DNA of 64,000 nt. Origin: Heterohyrax brucei. Its lineage: Eukaryota; Chordata; Mammalia; Hyracoidea; Procaviidae. Both the position numbers and the translations under genes were made by a program. Below are positions 34,371 to 47,001 of this stretch, one piece after another. Numbering within the stretch: position 1 is the first letter of the stretch; each line of letters begins with the position of its first letter. The notes beneath the pieces are model-generated. The model was given only the letters and a program-made list of their open reading frames with translations, ran no database searches and was not told where the DNA came from. The stretch lies in NCBI GenBank assembly GCA_028571685.1, contig CM053140.1:222847323-222911322 (forward strand). Reading direction: 5' to 3'.

Positions 34371-35319
34371 ATGCACAAAAAGCAACAAAATTTGGAGAAA
34401 GTCATAACCAAGAAATCACCGATGGCTTGAGAAAGCCCACAAAAGAAAGCACCTAAGAACTTCCCAGATGGAGAAGCTTTTCTGAAACTATTGGAAGGTG
34501 AATAAAAAACTATTATATAGATAGCCCTTCTAGATCTTATACAAAATGCAACAGAGAAAAATGAAAAATTAAGCAACCTGTTCCATCTGATGGAAACCAG
34601 TACTCTGAAATCCAACAGAACAAGAACAAAATCAAAGAAGTAGATACTTCAATTCAAAGCTGAGAAAACATAATGGAACAAATGGAAAAGAGAATTTCTG
34701 ATTTGGAAGACACAGCTAATGACTCCAGCATCCATGAGGAGAAATCAGAAAAAAATAAACAAGAAAAATGAAGAAGCATTAAGAAGCATGTGGGACTCTA
34801 TTAAGAGGAACAATCCACAATTAGTTGGAGTCCCTGAATAGGAAGAGACATCTCAGAACACGGAGAGTATTGCTGCTGACAGAAAACTTCCCAGAAATTA
34901 TGAAAGAAGAGAATATAGATATCCAAGATACATACTGAATGCCACTCAATATTGATCTTGAAAGAAAGACTCCAAAGCATGTTATAATCAAGCTTAACAA
35001 AATGAAACGTAAACAGAAATTTGTAAAGGCAGCAAGACTCCAAGCAAAGCTAACATTCAGAGGAAAACCCTGTAGGCTTTCACTGAATTTTTCAGCAGAA
35101 AGAATGCTGGCACAGAGACAGTGGCATGACACATTCAAAGCCTTGAAGGAGAAGAACTTTCAACCAAGAATTATATACCCTACAAAACTATCTTTCAAAT
35201 ATGAAAATGAAATTAAGACATTTGCAGACAAACAGAAACTCAGAGACTTTGTAAAAACCAAATTAAAGCTACAAGAAATACTGAAAGAATCTCTTGCCTT
35301 AGAAGAACAAAATCACTAA
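34371..35319 (+). pseudogene. L1 A ORF1 (RNA-binding chaperone), degraded
   Basis: ORF1p is the L1 RNA-binding trimer that packages L1 RNA. The copy starts at an ATG followed by HKKQQ, like the GPKKQQ start of copy C at 47981. The N-terminal and coiled-coil part is broken. The C-terminal domain is open from 34939 to 35319, including HVIIKLNKMKRKQKF, KLTFRGKPCRL, WHDTFKALKEKNFQPRIIYP and a final EEQNH. The RRM region near 34790-34850 has a TAG where other copies read the GVPEQG motif. Translation of a whole protein is not possible. Its start is chosen by alignment with the other two L1 copies. Confidence 0.85.
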
Positions 35320-35778
35320 TTTTATACTTTAGAACACTTTAGAACACACAGGACACATTACCCAATATCCTACTCAGTTAGAGAAGGCTCCAAACTCAAA
35401 CAAAGCTATAATAGTGAAAGAAATAATCTAGTGATCATATCCGGATATTATCATATCAAACTACTAAACTATGATGTTATCATATTAAAAGAGGGATATA
35501 ATACAGTTACTATGCTCCTTCCAGATGGAGAAGAAGTTGATAAGAATGGTGGTAATTGAAATTGGGTTTATACATAGGTTATTAAGGAGGATCATAGGGA
35601 CAGCCATAAAGCACAATAAAGATGCAACATATCAAATCAAGAAATGTAGTACAAGAGTCTCAACAACCATGAAAACAATCCTGAAGAATGTGAAAAATCA
35701 ACTCACAAAGTAGGATGTCCCAGAACAGATTAATAAGAACAACAGAGAAAACATCAACACAAAAATAAACATATCACA

Positions 35779-38700
35779 ATGGCAGCACTGAACACATACC
35801 TATCAGTAGTTACATTGAATGTGAATGGACTGAACACTTCAGTAAAGAGACATTGAGTGAAGTCTTGGATCAAAAGATATGACCCATCTATATGTTGCCT
35901 ACAAGAAACTCACCTTAGACTTAAAGATAGGAACAAACTGAAAATTAAAAGATGGAAGAATACATGTCAAGCTAACAATGAACAAAGAAGAGCAGGTGTG
36001 GTGATTCTAATCTCAGATAAAATCAATTTTAACGTAAAATCCACCACCATCGACAAGGAATGACACTATTGCTGAAAGGTTCAATACACAAGCAGGACTT
36101 AACAATATTAAATATTTATGCACCTAATATTAGAACACCTAAATACATCAAAGAAACTCTGACACAATAATAGTGGGAGACTTCAACACTCCACTCTCAA
36201 TATTGGACAGATAGTCTAGAAAAAACCTCGATAAAGACACAGAAGACCTTATTGCCACAATTAACCAGCTAGACTTCCATGACATATACAGAACTTTCTA
36301 TCCATCAGCAGACAACTACATCTTCTTCTCTAGTGCACATGGAACATTTTCCAGAATAGTCCATGTGTTAGGACATACAGTAACTCTCAAAAAATCCATG
36401 CCATTGAATTAATGCAAAACATCTTCTCAGATCACAAAGCCATAAGAGTCAAAATCAATAGCAGAAAAAAAACATAGATAGAAAGTGGAACTCACGGAAA
36501 CTGAACAACACCTTGCTCAAAAAGCCATGGGTTATAGAAGAAATCAAGGATGAAATGAAGAAATTCATGGATTCCAAAAAGAACAAAAACAGTTCCTACC
36601 TGAACCAATGAGGTACAGCCAAAGCAGTGCCCAAAGGTCAGTTTATCACCATAAATGCACACACCTGGAAGGCAGAAAGAAAGCAAATTAAGAACTAACC
36701 CTACAGCTTGAACAAGTAGAGAGAGAACAACAGAGGAACCCCTCAGTTACCAGAAGGAAACAGATCATAAAGATTAGAGCAGAACTAAATGAATTAGAGA
36801 ACAGAAGAACAACTGAAAAAATTGAAAAGACCGAAAGCTAGTTTTTTGAAAAGATCAACAAAATTGACAAACCACTGGCTAAACTTACCAAAGAAAGACA
36901 GGAAAGGAAACAAATAACCCAAATAAGAAATGGTAGTGGAGTTGTCACAACAGATCCATCAGAAATCAAAAATATCATAACAGAATACTACAAAAGACTG
37001 TGCTATGACAAATTTAAAAACCTAGAGGAAATGGACAAATTCCTTGCTTCATATCACCTCCCAAAATTATCACAAGATCAAGCAGAACAACTTAATAAAG
37101 AAAGGAAGAGATTGAAAAAGTCATCCAAAAACTACCAACAACAAAAAACAGCTTGGGCCTAGATGGCTACACCACAGAATTCTACCAAACTTTTAACGAA
37201 GAGTTATTTCCAATGCTACTTAGACTATCTCACATCACAGAAAGAGATGGAATACTCCCAAATTCATTCTATGAAGCCAGCATAACCCTGGTGCCAAAGC
37301 CAGGGAAAGACCCAACCAAAAAGAAGAACTACAGACCTATATCATTCATGAATCTAGATGCAAAAATCTTCAACAAAATTCTTGCCAATAGAATACAACA
37401 ACATATCAAGAAAATAATCTATCACAACCAAGTTGGATTCATACCAGGGATGCAAGGCTGGATCAACATCAGAAAAAGAGTTAATGTTATCAACCACATA
37501 AATAACACAAAAGAATTACCTGATTTTGTGTATTGACACAGAAAAGGCATTTGATAAAGTCTAACACTCATTCATGCTAAGAACTCTAGCAAAATAGGAA
37601 TAGACGACAAATTCCTCAATGCAATAAGGGCCATTCACACAACGCCTGCTGCCTGCATCATTCTGAATGGAGAGAGACTGAACCAGTTTCCGTTGACAAC
37701 AGGAACTAGACAACGATGCCCACTCTCACCTCTCCTATTCAACATTGGATTAGACCACAGCAATTAAACAAGACCAACAAATAAAGGGCATCTGCATCGG
37801 CAAAGAAGAAGTAAAAATCTCCGTCTTTGAAGATGATATGATTGTATATGTGGAGAATCCTAGAGAATCCATAAGTAAACTACTCAAAGTGATAGAAGAG
37901 TTCAGCAAAGTCTCAGGATACAAGATAAACATAAGTAAATCAGTAGGATTCCTTTATACTAACAACAAGATTATTAATGAAGAAATCACCAAATCAATAC
38001 CATTTATTATAGCCCCCTAAGAAGCTAAAGTATCTAGGAATAAATCTAACCAGAGAAACAACAGACCTTTACAAAGAGAACTACAAGTCCTTACTACAAG
38101 AAACTAAGAGAGACTTACATAAATGGAGAAACCTACCCTGCTCATGGATAGGAAGACTTAACATCATGAAAATGTCTATTTTGCCCAAAGCAATCTGCTT
38201 ACATAATGGAATCCCAATAAAATTCCAGTGACATTTTTCAATAAGATGGAGAAACAAATTATTAACTTTGGAAAGAGAAGAAGCCCCAGATAAGTAAAGT
38301 ACCACTCAAGAAGAAAAACACCCAGAAAGGCCTCTCACTACCTGAACCTACTACACTGCCACAGTAGTCAAAGCAACTGGTACTGGTACTAAAAGAGACA
38401 GATACATCAATGGAACAGAATAGAGACCCCAGAGATGACACCATCTTCCTATAAACAGTTGATACTCCACAAAGGCCTTAAGGCATTAAATTGGGGAAAA
38501 AACAATCTCTTCAACAAATGGTGCTGGCAAAATTGGATATCCATCTGCAATAAACTGAAACAAGACCCCATATCTCACACCTTACGCAAAAACCAACTCA
38601 AACTGGATAAAAGACCTAAATATCAAATCTAAAGGGCTAAAGTTCATCCAAGAAAAAGTAGGAACAGCAATGGAAGCTTTAATACACAAGGTAGACAGAC

Positions 38701-39506
38701 TTCAAAACCTGACAAACAAACCACAAACAACAGAAGTGAAAATAGATAGATAGGAAATGTTAAGAATCAAACACTTTTGCTCATCCAAAGACTTTATTGA
38801 TAGAATTAAAAAGCCACATACAGAATGGGAAAAAATATTTGGCAACCAGGTGTCAGACCAATGTCTGATCTCCATAATCTATAAAGTGTTACAAAATATC
38901 AATAAGAAAAGATAAATAATTCAATTAAGCAATGGGCAAAGGAGATGGACAGACACTTCTCTTAAGAGGACATCCAGGCAGCCAGAAAATACGTGCAAAC
39001 ATGCTCATGATCATTAGCTATTAAAGAAATTCAAATCAAAACTACAATGAGATACCGTCTCACCCCAGCAAGGTTGGCCATGATCCAAAAAAACCCAAAA
39101 CAACAAATAGTGGAGAGGCTGTGGAGAAATTGGAACTCTCCTACACTGTCGGTGGGATAGCAAAATGGTGCAACCTCTTTGGAAAGCAATCTGGCACTTC
39201 CTTAAAAAGTGGCATATAGATATGCCATTTGACACAGTAATTCCACTGCTCGGAATATATCCTACAGAATCAAGGCCATTCACATCAACAGATACATGCA
39301 CACGAACGTCCATTGCAGCACAGTCCACAATAGCAAAAAGATGGAATCAACTCAGATGCCCAACAACAGAGGAATGGATAGGTAGACTATGGTATATATA
39401 CTCAAGGGAACACTATGAAATGTTAAAGAACAATGAAGATTTCAGGAAACATCTCATAACCTGGTTTCAACTGGAAGACATTATGTTGAGTGAAAGTAGT
39501 CAGTGA
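35779..39506 (+). pseudogene. L1 A ORF2 (endonuclease-reverse transcriptase), degraded
   Basis: ORF2p nicks target DNA and reverse transcribes L1 RNA. The start MAALNTYLSVVTLNVNGL is kept, but a TGA follows about 26 codons in. The endonuclease region carries CCLQETHLRLKDR. A deletion of about 35 bp before the 'acaataatagtgggagactt' (GDFN) site is evident by comparison with copy B. RT code is open at 37153-37536 ([23 protein letters not shown] and GFIPGMQGW). The catalytic box near 37830 reads FEDD rather than FADD. The C-terminal region at 39165-39506 ends in SSQ followed by TGA, about 20 codons shorter than copy C. At least several frameshifts. Confidence 0.88.
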
Positions 39507-40528
39507 CAAAAGGACAAATACTGTATGAGACGCCTATGACAAGAACTTAAAAACAGATTCATGTGTAGAAGAAAAGACTCTTTAACAGCTGTAAGGGTGG
39601 GAGAGAGGGCAAAGGAGTGAAGGTTTAGATTAGACTGTTGATAGAAATTTGGTTGGGTGAAATCGGTGACAGCACACATTAGAAAGAACATCAATGTTAA
39701 CTGGACTTCAGCATTCTATGATTACTCCTCCCATCTTAACCCAATATTGCAAGGACAGAGTAGCTGGGACGGGGGGCCAGGGCCATACTCTCAGAGGAAA
39801 CTGAGGCCAATTGGCACAACAAGCCTTTTGCTAAGGAAGCCCTCTGCACCCCACACTGGTGAGTGGCATTTGGGGTCTTAAAAGCTGCCAAGCTGCCAAG
39901 TTGTCATCTGAGGGTACAGCAAATGGTCCCAACTCAGCAGGAACAGATGATCATCAAGGACCAAAATGACATGGGGTAAAGAACCCAGAAGACAGAGAGC
40001 CTCACTTGAGTGGATGACTACATCGACTTGTCACCAGAAGAACCAGATGGTGCCTGGCCACCATCAGTGATAGCCATGATGGAGCTCGCAAAGTTGAGTC
40101 TCACAGGCAACACAAGAATAAAAAGGGGTGCACCCTGAGATCTCTGTTATAAGACTTCAACTGATAGTTCAGGGGCCTTGGAGTTCCCCAGGGAGCATGG
40201 ACCCTGGCCCTGATGCTGCCCCTGTCCATAAATCATAATGGAGGTCAACTGTCAAACAGGAATGGATTGGGCTTGGTGAAACAGAGTGACCATATCATGT
40301 GTGCACTTTAAGGTCCGTCCTGCTGACCACTTATGGAAGGAAGGGGAGTGGGTGGAAGGCAGGGGATAGGAGATTGCTGGGAGCATAAGACATGTATGGG
40401 GCAGAGAGGAAGAGTGTCCTGTCACCAGGCAGGGGTAGCAGAGGGAGCTGCATATAGGTGGGCATGCAAATTTGTATGGCAATGTGTATTTTCACTCAAT
40501 CATCATCATCATAATAAAAGACCCAATT

Positions 40529-41032
40529 TAGCATTGCTTATACTTGTTAGAAGACATCTGTTTGAACAGTGGTCCACTGTTTAACTCCTCTCATAAGCAG
40601 TCACGAATGACCTTGCCACGCATGGACATTAGATTTTAGTGGGCTGGAGGCAGGACAAGGATTACAGTATTAAATTACATGAAAAACTGAAAACCAGAGT
40701 AGTTAACTAACCTGAAATCTAAAGAAAAAAAAGCTAAAATCTAAATGGCACAAATACTGCATTTGAACCCTGAACCTCAAGAGGCAAAAGTAGAAATATA
40801 GGAAATTTATCGGGAATAGGGACCATTAAGGAATAGTCACACATCAGGAGGTGAGAATTTCAGAGTCTTTCAGAGACGATGTTCTAGTATAAGTAGGTCA
40901 AAGATAAGTAGTGGGGATGGTAGTCAGAGCTCCTAATTAACAGAGGAGATGACTGGTTGGTAAATGCATCTTACCTTTATCAATTTATAGGTCTGTGGAT
41001 GGGGCAGTATTATTTAAAGGCTCCATAGTGAT
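40529..41032. other. Unassigned DNA
   Basis: No gene or repeat recognised after the L1 target-site duplication. Confidence 0.45.
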
Positions 41033-41214
41033 GGAGCCCTGGTGGCCCAGTTGACAAATGATAACTTGTAACCCAAAGCTAACTAAAAGATCAACAGTTC
41101 ACTCCTTAGAAACCAGTCACTCCTTAGAAACCCCATGAGACTTTCTACTCTGTCCTATAGGGCTGCTTTCAGTCAGACTTGACCTGATAGCAATTAGTTT
41201 GTTTGTTTGTTTGG
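41033..41214 (+). mobile_element. AfroSINE
   Basis: Starts GGAGCCCTGGTGGCCCAGTT and contains TTCTACTCTGTCCTATAGGG, ending with 'gatagcaattagtttgtttg' repeats. A 15-16 bp internal duplication (cactccttagaaacc twice, about 41101-41133) is private to this copy. Confidence 0.9.
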
Positions 41215-41290
41215 CAGGATGGCTATGGCCTAGCAGTAAGTGTTCTTTGAATAGCTATGTTGAGACTTTGTCCTAAACCTACAAAGGTAT

Positions 41291-41663
41291 CGTTATGGAT
41301 TGAATGATGTCCCCTAAAAATATGTGCTGAATTTCTGAACCCTGTATCTGTGGATGTGATTGTGTTTTGAAACAGGATTTTTCTCTCATTATGTTAATGA
41401 AATCATGCCAGTGTGGGGGAGATCTTAAACCTAATCACTTCTGAGTTATTAAAAAGCCCAAATAGGCATTGAAATACACATCTGGGGAAGCCAAGGGATG
41501 CCATCAAACATCAAGGAAATCTAAGGGCTACCTTCAAGGAAGGACTGCCTCTTAGAGCCATGCCCTAAATTAAGGATCCTAGTATTGAACTTTGAGAAAA
41601 TACTTCCCTATTTTTTAAAGCCACTCACCGTGATATTTGTCTTCCAGAAGGACTAGATAATTA
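41291..41663 (+). mobile_element. MaLR-like LTR
   Basis: Opens 'ttatggattgaatgatgtcc' and includes 'acctaatcacttctgagtta' and 'gaagccaagggatgccatca', closing near 'tccagaaggactagataatt'. Similar in type to the LTR at 2020-2566. No internal region. Confidence 0.55.
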
Positions 41664-42762
41664 TGAAGGCATCGTGACACACAAACATGGGGCTTATCCC
41701 TAAGGTCAAGAGTATCACCTGCTCCCACTCATTCTGGAAATAAATCACAGAGGAGGCTCTTAGCTTTTATGAATACATTCACTATTTTCATTCTTCCTCT
41801 CTCTTCTTCTATTTCAATCAACAATTCTTCACAAATTTACAGGAGGATCAAAATAGCAGTCTGGGTATAAACTTAGATATTTTGGAGAATGAGTGGATTG
41901 ATAGGCTGTATTTATACACAGCCTGTTTGGCAAGTGGTCCTAAGAAAGAACTATCTTCAGATTTCACAGTACTTTTTATAAATGACTTTGGCAGGTTCCT
42001 CTTCAAACACCCCAGTATTTCCAAGAGCCAGGCAGAAGCTCATCCTCCTTCATATTCTAGCTGGTTTGATCAGATAACACACCTACACTACATTGGTTAT
42101 GTGGCACGACTCTTGCCAAACCACGTAAATCAAGAATAACGTCCCTCAAAGACTGAATGTCTATTTTTAGCATTATGATCCAGTCATTAAATCTCTCACC
42201 AGTTCCTTTTCTTTTTCCCTTTTCTTGACAATAAAGTTACATGTTTTACAGAACAATGTTTTCCTCATTATTCAGCTCCACTATTTTAAAGAGAATTGGT
42301 GACACAGAGATCCCAGTAGATATTTGTTTCATAAGGTGTAATGTTCATAAAAGTGCTTCCATATACAGATTAATATTTTTTTTCTTTTTGAGGCTCAAAA
42401 TCTCTTTAAGAAATTCTTTCTCACACTGAGAGCATTTAAGACAGTGCCCTGGTTTTGAGAAATGTTGAAGGGAAGCAGTTTCTGTCAGCAGAATGACACT
42501 GCAACTGAATCTGCGGTAGTATCATTCACACTGGGCATTCTGCAAATAGTTAGACTCCTTCCATCCAGGGACCCAGTGCAAAATACATAGGATTTTATAA
42601 CAAACTAATGAGATGAAAAACACATTCTATCTCTTTAGTATCCCCTAAAGTGTGTGCTTCATTTAATAATAAAGATACCAATCCAAACATCTGTGAGTGC
42701 TTATCTTACGATGAGTACTATTTACAAGGCTTTAATGTTCTAACCCGTTAGTTCCCTTAAAA
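41664..42762. other. Unassigned DNA, 1.1 kb
   Basis: No coding region or named repeat seen. An 85-codon plus frame at 41882-42139 shows no recognised domain. Confidence 0.4.
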
Positions 42763-42930
42763 CAAACTCATTGCCATCGAGTTGATTCCAACTCATAGTG
42801 ACCCTATCAACCTTACAAGACAGAGTAGAATCACGGCCATAGAGTTTCTAACAATTGCCTGGTAGATTCAAGTCACCAACCCTTTGGTTGGCAGCCGTAG
42901 CTCTTAACCACAACATCACCATCCCTAAAA
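42763..42930 (-). mobile_element. AfroSINE
   Basis: 'attgccatcgagttgattcc', AACTCATAGTGACCCTATCA, 'acagagtagaatcacggcca' and 'gtagctcttaaccacaacat'. Well conserved. Confidence 0.9.
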
Positions 42931-43362
42931 AGCAAGCCAGAAACAGGTTAAATCATAGAGCTTTATTCAAAGCTACAGAGTCCAGCTCCTGTCACAAATG
43001 TAACCAATACAGTGTACTGAACTCTCAGGCCCCAACTATCTCCTTAAGTAATATCTAAAGTTGTACCGTCAATCCCACTACTCAGTTGCTCTCCACCAGG
43101 TTCCAACCTTACCTACAATTACAAAACTACTAGATGACATGTTTTATTGGGTTTAATCACTGCATCCATCCTCGTGTGCCATGAATAAAGTGGGCATGTT
43201 CTTTTAAGGCAAAATTTAATTGTGGAGTCAAGTAAAGTTCTAGAATCATCCTTAATTTTCAGGTAACATCAAAGCATGTCATTGTCCAATTTCACTCTGT
43301 CCAAACTCATAAGACTGCCCCAAACTACTATGCAAATTAATATACATTATTTTCTCTTTTAA
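42931..43362. other. Unassigned DNA
   Basis: No gene or repeat recognised. Confidence 0.4.
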
Positions 43363-43601
43363 AGGACCCTGGTGACATAGTGGTTAAAAAGCTTGGCTGC
43401 TAGCCCCTAGGGTCTCCATGAGTCAGATCTGACTTGGCGGCTAACCAAAAACCCAATGGTTCAAATTCACCAGCCCACTGTATGAGAGAAGGATGTGACG
43501 GTCTGTTTCCACAGAATTTTACAGCCTTGAAAACCCTGTGGGACAGTTCTACACTGTCCTGTAGGGTCAGTATGAGTAGAAATCAACTCAACAACAATGG
43601 T
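43363..43601 (+). mobile_element. AfroSINE with internal chimeric segment
   Basis: The head 'aggaccctggtgacatagtg' and 'gttaaaaagcttggctgcta' is followed too early by tail-type sequence ('tctccatgagtcagatctga', 'cttggcggctaaccaaaaac'). Then comes middle-type sequence ('gagaaggatgtgacggtctg') and a normal end ('gaaatcaactcaacaacaat'). Either two overlapping copies or one rearranged copy. Confidence 0.8.
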
Positions 43602-44852
43602 ATCCTTTACTCTGGATACTTTTTTTTTTTAATACCTGGTTCCTTTGGATTTACCAATTCTCTTCTTCCTTTATATGCCAGACCACACTTCACAGATAGT
43701 CTAATGTTGATCACCTTCATTTCTTGACTCAAAATCAAGGCTAGCCTTCTGCACTGCCTCATCTAGCCCTGGAGGCAGAGTCAAGATGGTGGGGGAGCTG
43801 AGAAAGATGTTGGACTAAACACACATCTCCCGAAATCCCTCTGGAAACCAAGACATGAAATGATAATTAAACAGAGACTTCTGGACACCTAGTAAGCCCT
43901 GAGATGCAGCATAGGGCTGTTAATTTGGCCTTCATACCACTGAATTCAAAGTTCCTCTCTTTCACTGACCCCACTTTCTGCAAGCAGAGGCTTGCACAGA
44001 CCGAAGGTAACTCACCATTTTGATTTTTTTCTCCCCTTTCTCAGCTGGTGGGTAGAGCTAGGACTTGACTAGCTGCTGGTCTCAGATGCACTGCTGGTGG
44101 GACCGGCAAGTGTAATTACCAGGTTCTGAGAGCCTGGCTGTGGACTCTATACACCTCGACTTCCCTGGCCTATCTGCCTCTGCCATGTGGTAGCTGTACA
44201 GACGTGCTTGTGTGGGATGCCATCTTGATCCACTGGGAAACAGAGAAGCCCCAGGCAGAGGCCCCAGCCAGATTTGGTGCCTAGTCTATGAGATGGCGCC
44301 TGCCAGAGGGAGAGTGCTTTTCCAGCAGGGAGGCAGTGTTTTGAACAGTGTCACCTGGGGCAGGGGCTCAGTGGTGGAGGCTGTGGACTCTGGGCATTTC
44401 AGCACTCTTGGCCTCTCTTTCAGATGGGAGCTTGGGCCCAGCTGACTGGCTGGCAAGCATGAGGGGGATACCATCTTGTTTTGCGACGATGCGGAGTCAT
44501 TCATACTGGAAGCCTCAGCTGGATCTAATTCCTGGGCTAGGAGGCAGTACCTAGCCAGTAGAGACTGCTTTTCCAGCAGAAGAGCAGAATTCAACACAGT
44601 ATCGCCTACAACTGGGGCCTGACTGCATAGGCCAGAGGGCCAGTAGCCTTTCTGTATTTTGAGCTAGTTTATAACATCTGGGGTTCCATATAGAGGTGCT
44701 TACTTTGCCAGCTGAGAAGAGGGATGTATACACCTGAAAACTTGACTGACTTTGGAAGTCATCAAATACTTTTTACTTCTCATTTTAAGACAGCCTAGAG
44801 AAACAACTGTGGTCCACCTTCACAGCATCTCTCCCAGCCTCTATTGAACCAC

Positions 44853-45800
44853 ATGAAGCCCAAAAAGCAACAAATGTTGGAGAAGACAGTAACCTGGAAA
44901 TCACCCATGACATCAAAAGGCACCCAAAAAACCACCTCAAAACTTCCCAGATGAAGAAGCCTTTCTGAAACTATCAGAAGGTGAATACAAAAGGATTATA
45001 TAGACAGCCCTCCTAGACCTTATACAAAATGCAGCAGAGCAAAATGAAAATTTAAGCAAGCTGTTCCATCTGTTAGAACATCAGTACTCAGAAATCCAAC
45101 AGATCAAGAACAAAATCAAAGACATAGAAACTTCAATTTAAAGCCCAGAAAACAGAACGGAACCAATAGAAAAGAGAATTTCTGATTTGGAAGACACAGC
45201 TACTAACTCCAGCATCTATGAGGAGAAATCAGAAAAAAGAAACAAGAAAAATGAAAAAGCATTAAGAAGCATGTGGAACTCTATTAAGAAGAACAATCTA
45301 CGATTCCTGAACAGGGCAAGACTCCTGAGAACACAGAGAATATTGCTGCTGAGCTGCTGGCAGAAAACTTCCCAGAAACTATGAAAGAAGACAATATAGA
45401 TATCCAAGATACATACTGAACACCACTCAATATAGATCTCAAAAGAAAGGCTCCAAGACATATTACAATCAAGCTTAACAAAATGAAACATAAGCAGAAA
45501 CTCTTAAAGGCAGTAAGACTCAAAGCAAAGTTGAAATTCAGAGAGAAACCCTGTAGGCTTTTGTTGGATTTCTCAGCAGAAACAATACAGGTACAGAGAC
45601 AGTAGCATGACATATTCAAAGCCTTGAAGGAGAAGAACTTACAACCAAGAATTATATATCCTGCAAAACTATCTTTCAAATATGAAAATGAAATTAAGAC
45701 ATTCGCAGATAAACAGAAACTCAGAGACTTTGTAAAAACCAAACCAAAGCTACAAGAAATACTGAAAGAAACTCTTGGTTTGGAAGAACAAAACAACTAA
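44853..45800 (+). pseudogene. L1 B ORF1, degraded
   Basis: Start by alignment at an ATG followed by KPKKQQ. Frame breaks occur in the coiled-coil part and in the RRM. Pieces remain open, for example 45187-45384 (NKKNEKALRSMWNSIKKNN, the RRM start). It ends with EEQNN and TAA at 45798-45800. At the position matching the telomeric array of copy C, this copy keeps ordinary L1 sequence (about 45060-45110), which makes it the local reference for what the array replaced. Confidence 0.85.
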
Positions 45801-46219
45801 CTTTATATTTTAGCAGGACACATTATCCAGAATCCTATTTAGTTAGGGAAGGCTCCAAACACAATCAAAGCTATAATAGTGAAAGAAATGATCTAGTAAT
45901 CATATCATGTAAACTATGATGTCATCATATTAAAAAGAGGGATGTACTACAGTCATTATACTCCTTCCAGATGGAGAGGAAGTTGAAAGACTGGTAGCAA
46001 TCAAAATTGGGTTTATATATAGTTTAGTAAGCAGGACCATAGGGGCAGCTGTAAAGCGCAATTAAAAAGCAACATACCGTATCATGAAATGTAATGCAGG
46101 AATCTCAACAACTACAAAACCAACCCTGAAAAAAGTGATAATCAACTCACAAAGAAGGTCGCAGAACAGATTAATAAGAACAACAGAGAAAATATCAACA
46201 CAAAAATAAACATATCACA

Positions 46220-46985
46220 ATGGCAGCACTGAACACATACCTATCAATAGTTACATTGAATGTGAATGGACTACATACTCCAGTAAAGAAACATAGTGTG
46301 ACATCTTGCATCAAAAGACATGACCCATCTATATGTTGCCTACAAGAAACTCACCTTAGACTTAGAGATAGGAACAAACCAAAAATTAAAAGATGGAAGA
46401 ATATATGTCAAGCTAACAATGAACAAAGAAGAGCAGGGGTGGCAATTCTAATCTCAGATAAAATCAATTATAATGTAAAATCCAGCATCGTGGACCAGGA
46501 TCGTCACTATTTATTGCTGAAAGGTTCAATACACAAGCAGGACTTAACAATATTAAATATTTATGCACCTAATATTAGAACACCTAAATACATCCAAGAA
46601 ACACTGACTACACTCAAAAAGAAGATAGATCACTCCACAATAATAGTGGGAGACTTCAACACTCCACTCTCAGTATTGGACAGATAGTCTAGAAAAAAAT
46701 CTCAATAAAGACGCAGAAGACCTTATCACCACAATTAACCAACTAGACCTCATCGACGTATACAGAACTTTCCATCAGTGGACGAGTACACCTTCTTCTC
46801 CAGGGTCCATGGAACATTCTCCAGAATAGGCCATGTGTTAGAACATAAAGAAGGTTTCAACAAAATCTATACCACTGAATTAATGCAAAGCATCTTCTCA
46901 GATCAAAAAGCCATAAAAGTCTAAATCAATAGCAGAAAAAACAGATAGAAAGTGGAACTCATGCAAACTGAACAACACCTTGCTC
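46220..46985 (+). pseudogene. L1 B ORF2, endonuclease domain, interrupted
   Basis: The endonuclease domain is open for 155 codons from MAALNTYLSIVTLNVNGL. It keeps N in NVNGL, E in CLQETHLRL and the D/N pair in IIVGDFNTPL near its end, the residues known to matter in L1 endonuclease. A TAG at 46685-46687 ends the frame just after LDR. Degraded code continues to the L1 C insertion. The remaining domain pieces are at 54211-54903. Confidence 0.88.
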
Positions 46986-47001
46986 AAAAAACCATGAGTC
47001 A

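Larger units (their letters stand above)
33544..40517 (+). mobile_element. Full-length L1 'A' with target-site duplication
   Basis: A 7.0 kb L1 complete from 5' UTR ('agtcaaaatggcagactaaa') to an A-rich tail. The 11 bp repeat aagacccaatt at 33533-33543 and 40518-40528 flanks it. Parts: 5' UTR 33544-34370 with a single promoter-type monomer, ORF1 34371-35319, inter-ORF spacer, ORF2 35779-39506, 3' UTR to about 40505. Both ORFs have stops and frameshifts, so it is a dead copy. Confidence 0.92.
43769..46990 (+). mobile_element. L1 'B', 5' part, interrupted by L1 C
   Basis: Begins with the L1 5' UTR ('gaggcagagtcaagatggtg') and contains a 5' UTR with two tandem promoter-type units (about 44144-44370 and 44371-44634), ORF1 44853-45800 and the first part of ORF2 from 46220. 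At about 46990 the sequence stops in ORF2 and L1 C begins; L1 B resumes at 54211-54903. Joined, B is a 5'-complete, 3'-truncated L1. Confidence 0.9.

Noticed and set aside
41033..41060. tRNA gene
   Set aside because: tRNA-like A and B boxes belong to the head of an AfroSINE; no cloverleaf.
45284..45796. 170-codon minus frame, hydrophobic
   Set aside because: It is the antisense shadow of L1 B ORF1; apparent membrane segments are complement of lysine-rich code.
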